From: Rhynchospora pubera | Taxonomy: Eukaryota > Streptophyta > Magnoliopsida > Poales > Cyperaceae | Reading direction: 5' to 3' | NCBI GenBank assembly: GCA_028095005.1 | Contig: CM051461.1 | Span: 42,643,968-42,707,967, forward strand | DNA: 64,000 nt | In this document: piece after piece, positions 1-11,659 of the stretch | Numbering within the stretch: position 1 is the first letter of the stretch | How the letters are laid out: every line of letters begins with the position of its first letter | Translations under genes and position numbers: made by a program | The notes under the pieces: generated by a model | Seen by the model: only the letters and a program-made list of their open reading frames with translations | Databases searched by the model: none | What the model was told of the DNA's origin: nothing

Positions 1-1068
1 CTTTTCTTTACTGAAATTTCTTAATGGCAGAATTATGGGAAAATGTGCCTTAAAATTTCAGATTATAGAGTATTTAATGCTGAGGCAACTAAAGGGATCA
101 AGTACAATGAATCTGGTCCATCAGAATTTCCATCAAATTATGATGCACCCTTTAGTTAATTATCTTAGATGAACTTGGCTCACACATTAATTATCATAGG
201 CCACATTAAATATTCCAACAATCTTATCATAATTACGCAATTTCCAATAACCTTGATATATCTGTAACATGTATCACAATGACAATATGCGACTTTTGGT
301 TCCCACCAACGGCTCATAATTTCAAAGAAATGCATCTTAATTTGCAATACGAAATGAAGTTTTCCTACAATAAAATAACTACTAAGTTTCTTTTTTAATG
401 GAATTAATTGGATGGAAGGAATTGAATGCAGTAATTTATACAAAGGAAGCCATCTGATTATCTGAATGAAAAACAACTATTATGACAATTCCGCATGAGC
501 GCATCCCATGATTTCAAACCAAAAAATTATGAAATACTGCATGAAATAGAGCTAACTCCGTGACATACCAACCCAAAATGAAAAATGAATAAAATGGACA
601 ATTTGTGCATTGATGATTCCATCTTGGTTAGAAGATAGTCTTCGTACAAAATTGAATGAACACTACTGCAACGTGAAATATATAATAGTGATTTTTTTCA
701 TTAACTTAATAACCGAATTCCCTTTTGAAAATGTAATTGTTAACTAGATTACTTCTGCTTCTAGATTTTATATCATATCTGATTTTCTACAACAAGTAAA
801 ACTGTGAAAGAAAGGACGAGTACAATGATGATGCAGGAATGACTAGCTTGTTTATTATTATTTTTTGAAGCCAGACATTTTTGTTTTTTTTTTAGTATTC
901 CAATTACACGCTTAATTTTCCATCAATTTAAAACACTAATGTTCGTTAAATTTTTTATATATCCTCTTATGTACAGAACTACAGACCTAACCGGCCCCCC
1001 AAAAAGAATTGCTGATTAAAACAGCAGACTATATAAATCGGAAATAAAATCAGAGTAATCTACCCTTA
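1..1068. other. Gene-free interval holding part of duplicated segment A
   Basis: No credible gene is seen. The open frames are short and lack recognisable domains. From about 270 the sequence aligns by eye with two later segments (see the segment A, B and C entries). Confidence 0.6.
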
Positions 1069-1289
1069 GGGTGTGTTTGGAAAGGTCGGGAATAGGAAAT
1101 AAGAATAAAGAATTTCGATTTACGTATTTATTCTTATTCTTGTGCAACCCAAACAATACAAGAATAAGGAATAAGGGCCCTTATTCCTATACTAACAAAA
1201 CCATGGTATAAGAATAAGGAATAAGGATAAGCACGCAAACCGAAATTCCTTATTCCTATTCCCTATTCCCGGCTCATCCAAACACACCC
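1069..1289 (-). mobile_element. MITE family A, copy 1 (GGGTGTGTTTGG termini)
   Basis: The ends are GGGTGTGTTTGG and CCAAACACACCC. Most of the element is a foldback built on AATAAGGAATAAG-type words around a central GGGCCC. TTA precedes it. It is the reverse complement of the next element. PIF/Harbinger MITEs have similar G-rich ends and 3-bp target duplications, so that class is the likeliest. Confidence 0.8.
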
Positions 1290-1293
1290 TTTA

Positions 1294-1523
1294 GGGTGTG
1301 TTTGGATGCAACGGAATAAGCCGGGAATAGAGAATAGGAATAAGGAATTTCGGTTTGCGTGCTTATCCTTATTCCTTATTCTTATACCATGATTTTGTTA
1401 GTATAGGAATAAGGGCCCTTATTCCTTATTCCTATGTTGTTTGGGTTGCACAAGAATAAAAATAAGCACGCAAACCGAAATTCCTTATTCATATTTCTTA
1501 TTCCCGCCTATCCAAACACACCC
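1294..1523 (+). mobile_element. MITE family A, copy 2, inverted against copy 1
   Basis: It has the same termini and internal blocks as copy 1 (TTTCGGTTTGCGTGCTTATC, ATTTTGTTAGTATAGG) in the opposite orientation, 4 bp away. The left end has an extra ATGCAACGGAATAAGC stretch. The pair forms a roughly 450-bp near-palindrome. Confidence 0.8.
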
Positions 1524-4500
1524 AAACGAAGGAAATTTACATGACAGCCCACATATTGTTAACAAATGGCAGAGAATTCTTCATATCATGATGTTTAAAA
1601 TTGTCCCTATTTTAATTGACGGAAATAGTGATGCATTGGTGCTTCGAAGGTATTGAATAAGATGAAACCTCTATAATTATTGTAAAGTGTAAACTTAGAT
1701 GATAAGTCTAATACAAAACAAAAAGAAAAGTTCAATACCTATTTCAAAACTCGTAAAACCAGTGCATATGAATGATTTTTGTAGTTAGCTACAAAATTAC
1801 AAGAATTGTGAGTGGAGCATTAACAAGTAATGCAATCTGGTGCCCTTTTTTTTTTTAAAAAAAAAATAGAAGGCTATTAAGATATATAAAATTGAAAAAA
1901 ATACATCAAAATGGATTAAAATAAAAAAATTACCGAAATTTATATATTATTGTATAATTGTATTACTAAAATTCGGTCAATTATAATCTTTCTTTAAAAT
2001 TCAAGACCAGATCCCCTCTTGGAATTCTTCAGCGGGCTAAAAAATGTTTGTACCTTAATAAACAATCAAACTATATTTGCAAATTTTATTTTTCTAAATC
2101 AAAATTATGTTTATGACACGTGCACACGTCATAAAAAATGATGATGTCTTAGTCTGAAATATTGCAGCCATGGTACATAAAAGTAATAAGCACATATATA
2201 AATGCACTTGTACCCATTAAAAAGGAGCTTTGAGCTCAGTTTGAAGGTTAAAATGGGACGATATATAGTTCCAAAAATCAGAGTCGAAATCAGACTCAGA
2301 TTGTTGGTCCAAGGAGACGAGTCGGAAGAATCAAGAAAAATTGAATCAGAAACTCTGGTTTTAATGTATTAAAAATTAGGAAAACTATACATAAAAATTA
2401 GTAAAAAAAATATCATTTTTAAAATTAGAAAAAAATAAGAACAAAATTAGTGATTATCCAAAATAATAGAATTTTAAATTTTAAAACAATTAAGTTGCAA
2501 TTTAATGATTAATGACACCTTTTTAAAAAATAATTTTATTGTGAAGATATTTTCATTAAAATGCATTAATATATGAGTTAGAATCATCCAGAACGAAATT
2601 ATAAATTGTTCTATATTCTTGAATTGATTTTTGGATTAATGTTTACTTTGATTAAAAAATTATTTCACTTATGATTATATATTCTGGATCATCAGATCAG
2701 ATTTAAATGAAAAAATGAAAACAATTCAGTAATGAGATAGAGCAGTAGAGAGGGCCAAAACTGTATCATGAGGAGACTCCAATTTCTTGATGCTTCTCTC
2801 CACCTCCAGATCTTTTTTCATCGCTCCGGCAACCTTAATTGATGAAAACATCATTAGTTCAACCCAAAAATTCATGACCGATTCTAAGTCAGCTCCGTCT
2901 AATTCTGTGTTTGATAACTTAGTTAACACGTGTAATGCATTTAGTTCTAATCACATGATTGCAATTTTATTTTATTTTTTAAATTTCAATAAATCGACAA
3001 ATTAAACCAGTAAAAATGTAGCAGTCATCGATGAAGACTAAAATCACGCTTAATTATTATAATGTTTTTCCATTTTCCTCATAGTAAAATTAATAAACAA
3101 AATTGAATCTTCAAGTACAAACAAACGTCAATTCGTCTGATTTTGATACAAAATTTGTTGGGATGAGATACAATTCAGCAATCAAGGCCTAATTGTAGAG
3201 ACAAAGATTCTGAGTTCTATGAATGTTGATCTGTATGACGCAGCGGAAGGTTGCATGACTGTGTCAGTGTCTTTGCAACACTCTAGCAAACCAACCAGCA
3301 GGTGTAAGATAGTGGGTCTCTCTTACAAAGAATCCAGCCACATTGGAGTCGCTTGGAGAGATCGAGTGATGTCACCAAGTTCTGATCAGAGGCTCTTCTG
3401 CAATATTGGTGTACGGTTGTTGATGCTTGTGCTCTTTTCTTACTTGGGGCTTGAGAAGATGATGCTATAATGGTACCAGTCGGTCTATAGTCTTTGCCTA
3501 AACCTCTAATGACCACATTGTGATAATCCACCAAGGGTTGATATCTCAAACTGCAATCTTTTTACTAATTAACGGAATAAATATTTACAGCTCGGTAATA
3601 AGGCACTAAAAAGAGCAGTTTTATAGTTGCCAAATCTAAATATGGAAACTTTGTTTGATTATTTGGAAAAGGACCAAACAATTCATTCTGGATAGTTCAA
3701 TGGACCAACGTTCAATAATTTTGGTATCCACCAATATCTCATAATGGTATTGTTTTTAAGGTGAAATTGAGTCATGTTAAGATCACTAAGTTTTATCTTC
3801 AACAAGAGAACTAATTTATAATGCATAGTAAACATAAAAAGAATGATCTCATATATAAAAGCAGCTTTATGGACGTTTCTGCATGAAGCGATAACAATTT
3901 GCAATTACAAAAAAATAGCCGAATCTTGTGACAATCAACAAGATGTGAACCCATAACTATTGCTATCATCTCTACTTTGTTTTTAAATTGACATCTTTTT
4001 TATTCAGATAATGTTTGTTACAAAGGAACTAACAAGTTTTTTTGAAGTATAAAATAAAAAAATTCAAAGGATATTTAAGAAGAAAAAAATTTCACCAAGA
4101 TTTGCTAAAAAAAAAAAGAGTATGGCATAAAATCAAATTTTTTATGCAAAATAAATTTTAACTTACATTAAACATCGTTTGAAACAAATAAATATCTTAA
4201 TTTGAAATGCTAAGGATTGTACATATAAATTGATGATATTTCGCACGAAATTTTATACAGAAAAATTCCATACTTAAATTTTATTGTACCTTAAATACAT
4301 CAAACACAACTCTTTTAAATAAGATTAGAACTATGGAACATGCAAGTCATCTGATTCTAAATTTACATTCCGATCTATTCGGATGGTTTAGAACGTATAT
4401 GATGTTATACAATTAAAAGTTATAAAAAATATTTTTCTTTATGTGTATAATTTAGAGGAAGATGCTCCAAATTAAGAAATGAAACCAAAGCACCAGCTCC

Positions 4501-4968
4501 TTTAATTTATTTTACATGACAAAAATAAGATTTCTCTTGCATCACTTCATTCAAAAAAAATTTTCTGTCCGGCCCTCTTTTAGCAATTCTTTATTTCTTG
4601 CTCTGTTAACGTAACTGCGAGAAAAATATGAATTAGGATTACGATAATAAAGTTGGTCGAGTCATTTTCTTATATTTCAGAATAGTGTTAATTAATCACT
4701 TTAAATTTGATCTTAATGCTGCCCTTTTATATTTAACAGAAAACACTACTGTTAAGCATCATTATTTGATCACATGACATGTATACGTTGCCAGCTTGCC
4801 ACGTCATATGGCAAACTTAAGATGCCATTTATTTATGCCAAAATTTTGAAATTTACGTTCTCTCCGACATCGAAAAAACTTTTCTGCAATTGGAATAAAT
4901 TAAATTATATCGCACTTTTATATACACTCAAAATTTGTTCTATTAAAATATTTTAAAAATTCAACGAC
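1524..4968. other. Gene-free interval
   Basis: AT-rich sequence with the right end of segment A (to about 2250). A minus-strand frame at 2726-2929 and another at 3283-3549 were examined and not accepted as genes. Around 3719-3790 there is a weak, partial echo of the segment A motif (TTTTGGTATCCACCAATATC). Otherwise nothing recognisable. Confidence 0.5.
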
Positions 4969-5001
4969 CACTGCACAAAAAAAAAACATTAGTACCAGAC
5001 C

Positions 5002-6234
5002 TAGTGTTTACCAAACGGTCCGGTCCGGTCCGGTCCGGTCCAAACCCCCACGGTCCACGGGTTATCACGGGCCACGGATTCACGGGTTCACGGGTCCAAA
5101 CGGGACGGGTTAGCACGGGCCACCTTTCAAATGTCGACCCAAACCCTTGGTAGACCCGGACCTATGTGAACCGGACGGGTAAAGGCGGGTCGGGTCGGGT
5201 CCGGTCCGGTCCGGTCCAAGTGGGTTTTTTCCAGATTTTTTATTTTTCCTTTTTTCATTGTTTCAATATCAAAAATTTGCAAAATTTGTAAGAGGTGGAC
5301 CAAATATATCTTCACTTAATCGTTGGGCAAATTGGTCATTAGGATTAGGAGGTGGAAATGACATTTTTTTTTTGGAATTTTGGATGATAAGATTGAAATT
5401 TAACTAAATACGAAATTACAAAAATAATATTGAAAAACTACTATGGATATAAATATAAATAGGATTATGAAATTATGAAAATGGAAATGGAATTATGGAA
5501 ATAGGATTGAGAGAATGTTTGCTATGGAAATATGAGAGTGAGAGAGTGAGAGATTGCTGTTGAATTGGTGTGGAAATGAGATGATATAGAGAGGTATTTA
5601 TAGAGTTATAAATGTTGTAATATTATTTTTAAAAAAAACTTCTGAAATAGCCGTTGGATTTCTAACGGCTAAAAGAGCCGTTGGTGCTGGACAAAAAAAA
5701 TTAAAGTTGCTTTTTTTGGACACGTGTCGAAGCTCTATTGGAGCTGGAGAAAAAATATCCGTTGCAAAAAAGGCAGAGCCTTTAATGCTCCGTGATTTCC
5801 TCCCTATTTCCCTCGTCTCAGCTTTCACGCGAAAACACAAAAAAGCAGGGCCACGTGTCGCCACCACATTGGACTCGAAAAAAGCAAAAAAAAACAGGGC
5901 CAATCGTGGCTTGACACGCGTGCTGGCGCGTGGCTGGCGCGTGGCTGGCGTGTGGCACAGGTTTGGTTTGGTTTTTTTTTTTTAAAATGTCACGGTTCAC
6001 ACGGGTTTGCACGGGTTTATACGGGTTTATGGTCCGGTCCAGGCCGGTCCATTGGTTAAGACGGGACGGGTTTAGGTCGGGTTTATGCTAAATTGACGAC
6101 CCAAACCGTGATAAACCCGACCCGGACCACCCCCCTCGGTCCATCACGGTTCTTCTACGGTCCGGGTCGGGTCGGGAAAAAGTCCGGTTCGGATACGGTT
6201 CGGGTCAGACCGGGCGGTCCAGTGGTAAACCCTA
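5002..6234 (-). mobile_element. hAT element, internally deleted, 1.23 kb
   Basis: The ends TAGTGTTTACCA and TGGTAAACCCTA form an imperfect terminal inverted repeat. An exact 8-bp duplication ACCAGACC flanks it at 4994-5001 and 6235-6242, diagnostic of hAT insertion. Both subterminal regions are packed with CGGTCCGGTCC, CACGGGT and GGGTCGGG words in opposing orientations, as expected of transposase-binding repeats. The minus strand retains a TATA-like TATAAATACCTC (about 5592-5604), a CT-rich leader and the start of a coding frame. It is inserted in the CACTA-like element. Confidence 0.88.
5269..5364 (-). pseudogene. Remnant N-terminus of a hAT transposase
   Basis: From an ATG 230-240 bp downstream of a TATA-like box, a 31-residue frame begins MSFPPPNPNDQFAQRL, continues SEDIFGPPLTNFANF and then stops. 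The position fits the start of a transposase coding region left behind by an internal deletion. The stop is followed at once by the CGGTCC-rich subterminal region, so catalytic domains are absent. The hAT assignment rests on the surrounding element, not on this peptide. Confidence 0.45.
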
Positions 6235-6418
6235 ACCAGACCATTAGTACCCGTTTTTAAGGAAATCGGTATAAATAATAATTGGTGGCAATTTTGTAAT
6301 TGTCAGTCTTTATTTTTAGTACCGGTTTTTAAAAAAAACGATACTAGTGTCTCCAAAAAAAAATTGGTTTACTTTAGTACTAGTTTTTCTTAAAAACTGG
6401 TACTAATAATTGAATCTT

Positions 6419-6860
6419 GAGCAAGGTTCCGGTGTCACACTTTTTTGGTGCCACAAATGCCACACTTTCCTTTGTTTATTTTAAATGTTAAAAATGTTAA
6501 AAAATTAAAATATAATCGTTCAATCCAAACCGTTGATCTTGTTCATTTTAACGACGGATGCGTTGTACTAAAATTTTATAATTTTTAAAGCTTATTTGAT
6601 ACTTGATCAAGATGTTGAAAAATGGACATATTAGAATGAATCTATTTTAGTTATTTTGATCCGTTCATTTTTCACCTTTTGATCAAGTATCAAATAAACT
6701 TCAAAAATTATAAAATTTTATGACAATGCATCCGTCATTAAAATGAACAAGATCAACAGTTTGGATCGGACGATTATATTTAAAAATTTTTATATTTAAA
6801 ATAAAAAAGAAAAGTGTGGCATTTGTGGCATCAAAAAAGTGTGGCACCGGAACCTTGCTC
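6419..6860. mobile_element. Mutator-type MITE with about 200-bp inverted repeats
   Basis: The termini GAGCAAGGTTCCGGTGTCAC and GTGGCACCGGAACCTTGCTC are inverted. The two halves remain complementary for about 200 bp, leaving a loop of roughly 40 bp near 6635-6670. An exact 9-bp duplication TTGAATCTT lies at 6410-6418 and 6861-6869, the Mutator hallmark. There is no coding capacity. It is inserted between subterminal repeats of the CACTA-like element. Confidence 0.9.
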
Positions 6861-7490
6861 TTGAATCTTTAGTACCGGTTTTTACTGTCGCTGAAAAAAT
6901 AAATTAATTTACTTTACTACCGGTTTTTTTTAAAAACCGATACTAATAATTGAATCTTTATTATCAATTTTTAAGATATTTTCGACCCAATTATATCTCC
7001 TCCTTCACTATTCCTTTGCCTCTCACCTCTAACGCTGTTCATGGTCTTTTTCCCTCTAAAACCGAAAATTTTTTTACTCTCTAAAACCACATAAAAATAG
7101 CTAAAAATTCAAAAAAATTCTGAAAATTTGAAAAATCAGCATAGGTAGCAAAGGAGATCAAAGGGAAGCTAAAAAAATTTGCATTTGAGGTTTTTCTATC
7201 GAAGAGGAAGAGGATCAAGAAAAGACAATTTCGGTAATTTCTATTTTAACCCTCAATAATCGTATTTTTGGTAATTTATCGATTTGTATGTGCATATACA
7301 TATTGGTTAATTGGCATTTTCATCTATTAGTTAAGTATTGTCATATAAGACTAAATTGCCGGAATTTGAACTATTTTAGGTCTTGCCCGTCCGAGATTAA
7401 TCCATTAGAGATTAATTTCGGATAGTACTTTCGGTCGGGAGTACTGCTCTTTGGATACTATCTTGTCTCATTTAGGACAGCGAGCTGTAC

Positions 7491-7643
7491 GTTAGATGCA
7501 ATGTGTTGTCTGAGAAAAATTCGACGGCATTTTTCCTTATGTTCTCACGGATACGTACGCACGAGCAATCGTGTGTTGGTGTATTCAGGGAACATAAGAG
7601 AAGATACTGTCGAATTTTTCTGAGACAACACATTGCATCTAAC
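7491..7643. repeat. Long near-perfect hairpin
   Basis: Arms 7491-7530 and 7604-7643 are complementary at about 37 of 40 positions. Pairing continues more loosely inward (CCTTATGTTCT against AACATAAGAG). It lies in the internal part of the CACTA-like element. It may be a small foldback insertion or a structured part of that element. Confidence 0.75.
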
Positions 7644-7999
7644 ATAAGGATACAGAACATTTGAACAAATTATTTTTTTCTTTTTAAATATATTTAGTAT
7701 CGGTTTTTGACTGAAAATCGATACTAAAAACCATACAGAAAATTTAAACAAATTATTATTTTTCCTTTTTAAATATATTTAGTACCGGTTTTTAACTAAA
7801 AATCGGTACCAATTATCTTTGCTCGAATTTTATTTGAATGTTTTGTATGATTTTTAGTACCAATTTTTAGTTAAAAACCGATACTAAATATGTTTAAAAA
7901 GAAAAAATAATAATTTGTTTAAATTATCTGTATGGTTTTTAGTACCGATTTTTGGATAAAAACTGGTACTAAAAACGTTACTTTCTGCTTGATTTTTTT

Positions 8000-9324
8000 G
8001 CTCTTCATTTTCTGGCAAAAGTTGAAACTGTAATATTTGTACTTCCATAAAATCAGGACTATATTCCTTATTATTTTCAAACAGAATTAAATATCAAAAT
8101 TTGAGCAGTCAATTTTCCTTTCGAGTGTACAAAATGCATCAAATTGAATGCATCATCCCTTCAATAGTAAACGTTCTTCTACAATTACATTGTCCTAATC
8201 TCAATTTTACTAAAGCTCGGAAAATTGCAGCATTTAAATATGTCGTGCAGAATTGGTGATAATGAAGCAAAACTGCGTATTTATTCTTCCCTCCAAGCAA
8301 ATAAGAAATTCAACCTTCTAAATAGTTGAAACAAATGAAGTGTATTTCCCTCAAAATAGATTCTGATTTGCAAGCCACATGACATGAATCGCTCTTTTTC
8401 ATACACGCCACAAGCAGATTGCTTCTACGAGTGCCACTACTTTCCTTTTCGATATAATATGCGTAATGATTTTGGTTGAAAGTATGTTATTTCTCATACA
8501 TCCTTTTGAAAAGACAGAGAAAAATTGCATCTTGCTTCGAAAAATTACTACATAAATTTTGATGCATATAAATTGGTCTCACTATATGCTAAATTTACGG
8601 CACAGCATTGGATTTTAATTCTCAACTTGTCAATTGTATCTCATTTTATCATATGCATGCAATTTCGATAACTTCATTATGGTGCCTCAATTTAGCTGTA
8701 AAATGTAGTCTAAATATTTGAGAAACCGTACTTTCAGTCTGTGAAATTTTGCACACGAAGGTATTAAAGGCAATTGGTAGTTGCACTAAGGTTTTTGTTT
8801 TGGCATTCTAATACTTTTGGTTCCCACCAACGGCTCATTAAGTTGAAATAAAATGAAGCCATGCATCTTAACAAATCCACAAGGAAAGTACTAAGTTTGT
8901 TTACAAGGGAAATTACATAGGAATAAAATGCAACAGTTTATAAAGGAAGCCATCTGAATGAAACGTAACTTTATGACAATTCGTATGAGCGCATCCCTTT
9001 TCAAACCAAAATATTGTAAATACTGCATGAAAAAGTGCAAAATCTATGACACACCAACCCAAAATAAAAAATGAATAAATAAATGGACAACCTGACCCTG
9101 TGCATTCATGATTACATCTTGGTTGGAAGCAACAACGAGAATATTTGCACATAGAATTCGTACAAAATTGGATGAACGCTTCAACATGAATATATATATA
9201 TGTATACTGATCCTTCCCGACCTCGAATTAACTTAAATAACCGAATTCTCAAAATGTAATTGTTAACTGCCCGATTACTTCTGCTTCTAGATTTCACATC
9301 ATTTTCTATAATAAGTAAAACCGG
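8000..9324. other. Gene-free interval, left part of segment B
   Basis: Nothing coding was accepted. The minus-strand frame at 8913-9152 has no domain and overlaps sequence shared with segments A and C. From about 8215 the sequence aligns with segment C. Confidence 0.5.
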
Positions 9325-10970
9325 ACAGGGTTATCCAAAATGACACGATATGATCGTGTTGACACGACATAACACGAGTACGGAATTAGCACGACACGAT
9401 CATGTTATCGTGTCGTGTTGGCAATCTTGAATGATTAACACGATTTGACACGACACGATTAACACGCAACACGACACGAACGTGCCGAACACGCACGAAC
9501 ATGACACGAATTTAATTTTTAATATTATAAAAAATAGCACCATAAATATATTTTTTCTTTTAAATTGTTTTTTCTAAAAAATATTTAAATTGATTTTATA
9601 TTAAAATTCAAATAATAATAGTATTTTCTTTTTTAACGTCTATTTACTTTTTAAAAATATTTTAAATGAGTTAGCAAAAAAAATAAAATCATCAATTAAT
9701 ATTTTAATAAAAATATTCTGAAAATTTTATATTGATAATGATATATATATATACTGAATTTATAGAATAGTCAAATAAACTGCAACAATATTTCTTTTTT
9801 CATTTTAATATTTTAACAGTTTTTAATGAATTATTATAAAAAAAAAATTTAGACACGATTTGACATGACTAACATGACGTGTCAACACGACACGACATGA
9901 TCGTATCATTTGTGTCGTGTTGTGTTGTGTTAGCTCTTCTCACTACTCGGCACGATATCACACAATTAAAAAAATAGTTCGAGTCAGACACGCACCATTG
10001 GGAGAAAACTAAAAGCGGGAAAAAAAAAAAGGCGAGGACAATGATGATGAAAGAATGATGACTTTCTATTCAAACTGACCTTTTTGTTTCTTTGATCATT
10101 CCAGTTATATGCTAAATTTTCCTTCAATTAACCCAACCCAATCTTGAATCTTCTATCCTCTTGTGCGCACACATGTGATCTGACCAGTGACCACCAAAAA
10201 ATTATTGCTGTTTGAAACTCCGGACTGAAAATCTAAAATAAACATTAATTTAATAAGAGAAAAGAAAAATACATGTTAGACCACATTTTGTTAACAAATG
10301 ACAGAGAATCCTTCCTTTCGTGATGTTAAAAGTTGTCCCTATTTTAATCGCCGGAAATAGTAAACTTAGATGATAAGTTTAATGCAAAACAAAGGGAAAA
10401 GTTCGAAACCATTTCAAAACTCATAATATCAGTGCATATGAATGAATTTATAATTAGCTGCAAAATTGCAATATCTATTTTATTTTATTTTCTTTAACTG
10501 AAGGCTAGCTATTAAGAAATACCTTTGAAAAGAATATACGCCAAAATGGAATTAAATAAAATTTACCAAAATGTCTGTGGTACTAAAATTCGTTCGATTA
10601 TAATCTTTCATTATTTCTTTAAAAATTCATCAGCTTTGTTGATGTGGCCTAAAAAAAGTTTCTACCTTAAAAACAATGAAATTATTTTTTTCACAATTTT
10701 CTTTAAATGAAAATCATCTTTACCACGCATGTAATCACAAAAAATAAAAAATTCTATTATGATGCCTTAGCCAGAAATATTGTAGCCGCGGTCCACAACC
10801 GTAAGATAATAAATGTGTACTAGATTACTAGTGCATCCTTATTTGTATCCGTATTAAAAAAAAATATAAATGCAAACATAAAGAGACTAACATTCGCTAC
10901 GCATCCGATCATCGCGAACTAGTACCCACTACCCATTAAGGAGTTTTGAGCTCAGTTTGAAGTAGAAAAA
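8215..10970. repeat. Duplicated non-coding segment, copy B
   Basis: Shares ordered blocks with copy C from about 8280 (AAGTGTATTTCCCTC region, GTGCCACTA near 8430) and with copy A from about 8815 (TTGGTTCCCACCAACGGCTC) to GAGCTCAGTTTGAAG near 10949. It is interrupted by a hAT element at 9325-10010 that is absent from the equivalent point of copies A and C. Confidence 0.6.
9325..10010. mobile_element. hAT-like element rich in ACACGAC words
   Basis: Copy A reads AAGTAAAACTGTGAAAG across this point. Copy B is split here, with AAAACCGG at 9317-9324 and AAAAGCGG at 10011-10018 as an 8-bp duplication with one mismatch. Both ends are filled with ACACGAC/GTCGTGT words in opposing orientation around an AT-rich core. 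The terminal inverted repeat itself is weak (CAGGGTTATCC against AGTTTTCTCCC). No transposase frame is present. Confidence 0.65.
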
Positions 10971-11227
10971 GTCACAACATGGTTATCGGGTTTGGGTGTA
11001 TGGCGGGTCTGCCAAAGAGAATCAGTGAGAACTCCATGTAAGCACCACCGACATATTTTCAAAGCATGGTGAGATTATGGGAGATTGGGAGGTGAAACCC
11101 AACATTGTTCGGATCCTAAAAGGGATTGCTATTTTGAAAACTCATGACGTAGTTTTCAAAATCATTTTAAAATAAGAGGTTGCTTCTCCATTTTTTTCAA
11201 GATCGAGTATCCTCAACCCGTGTCATT
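10011..11227. other. Gene-free interval, right part of segment B
   Basis: Continuation of segment B to about 10970, then AT-rich DNA. No gene or RNA recognised. Confidence 0.5.
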
Positions 11228-11419
11228 TTTTTTTAGAAAAATCGATACTAAAAATAAATTATTTTTTTTTCCGCCAACCATTTAATATGGTTTGTTAAAA
11301 AAAATTGGTACTAAAGATGAAGCTTGACAATTACGTAATTGTCACTAACTATTATACCGGTTTTCTTAAAAATAGATACTAATGGATGGGGTGATACTAA
11401 AATTTTTTTTGGTGCAGCG
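11228..11419. mobile_element. CACTA-like fragment
   Basis: Repeats of the ATCGATACTAAAA and TTGGTACTAAAG type recur in both orientations and match the subterminal repeats of the element at 4969-7999. The right end TTTTTTTTGGTGCAGCG is close to the inverse of the other element's CACTGCACAAAAAAA terminus. The left end is not resolved. Confidence 0.5.
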
Positions 11420-11659
11420 AGTAGACCAGTTGACAAGACAATGCCGTCCAAGATAAATATCTTTCCCTTTTCAGAATAATCTCACTCTGACCCGGCTTCA
11501 AGTTGTTTCATTAAAAGTAGATTGCAGTATGTCATGGTATTTTCATTTCTTTTCGATCAATATAAACTAATCCAACGGACTGGCGCAACGAGTTCGTATT
11601 TTCTGATTTAATTCATAATATAAATTCTTGAGGTTACATAATTTGGTTGATTAAATATA

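Larger units (their letters stand above)
270..2250. repeat. Duplicated non-coding segment, copy A
   Basis: Blocks recur in the same order in copies B and C. Examples are TTGGTTCCCACCAACGGCTC (about 296), the block around 822-850 containing ACAATGATGATG, TTGTTAACAAATG (about 1556) and GAGCTCAGTTTGAAG (about 2232). Copy A alone carries the inverted MITE pair at 1069-1523. I see no conserved reading frame among the three copies, so I regard it as duplicated intergenic or intronic DNA. A decayed gene remains possible. Confidence 0.6.
4969..7999. mobile_element. CACTA-like (En/Spm) element, nested and internally decayed
   Basis: The left end reads CACTGCACAAAAAAAAAACA and runs into subterminal copies of TTAGTACC. 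Motifs of the type TAGTACCGGTTTTT...AAAAACCGGTACTA recur in both orientations at about 6245-6420, 6870-6960 and 7690-7975. CACTA elements are known for a CACTA terminus and short inverted subterminal repeats. The right end (about 7975-7999) is a poor match to the left terminus and is uncertain. No transposase frame is visible. A hAT element, a Mutator-type MITE and a long hairpin lie within it. Confidence 0.6.

Noticed and set aside
2726..2929. Minus-strand frame with a NFWVELMMF segment, vaguely like a DUF594-type C-terminus
   Set aside because: The match is short and from memory, no neighbouring exon fits, and the opposite strand is open too.
3283..3549. Minus-strand 88-codon frame
   Set aside because: No domain, no splice context, and an equally long frame on the other strand.
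5598..6012. Overlapping frames within the hAT element
   Set aside because: They translate GC-rich subterminal repeats and the leader region. No transposase motif.
7975..7999. Exact right end of the CACTA-like element
   Set aside because: Only a weak match to the left terminus and no 3-bp duplication, so the boundary is given as approximate.
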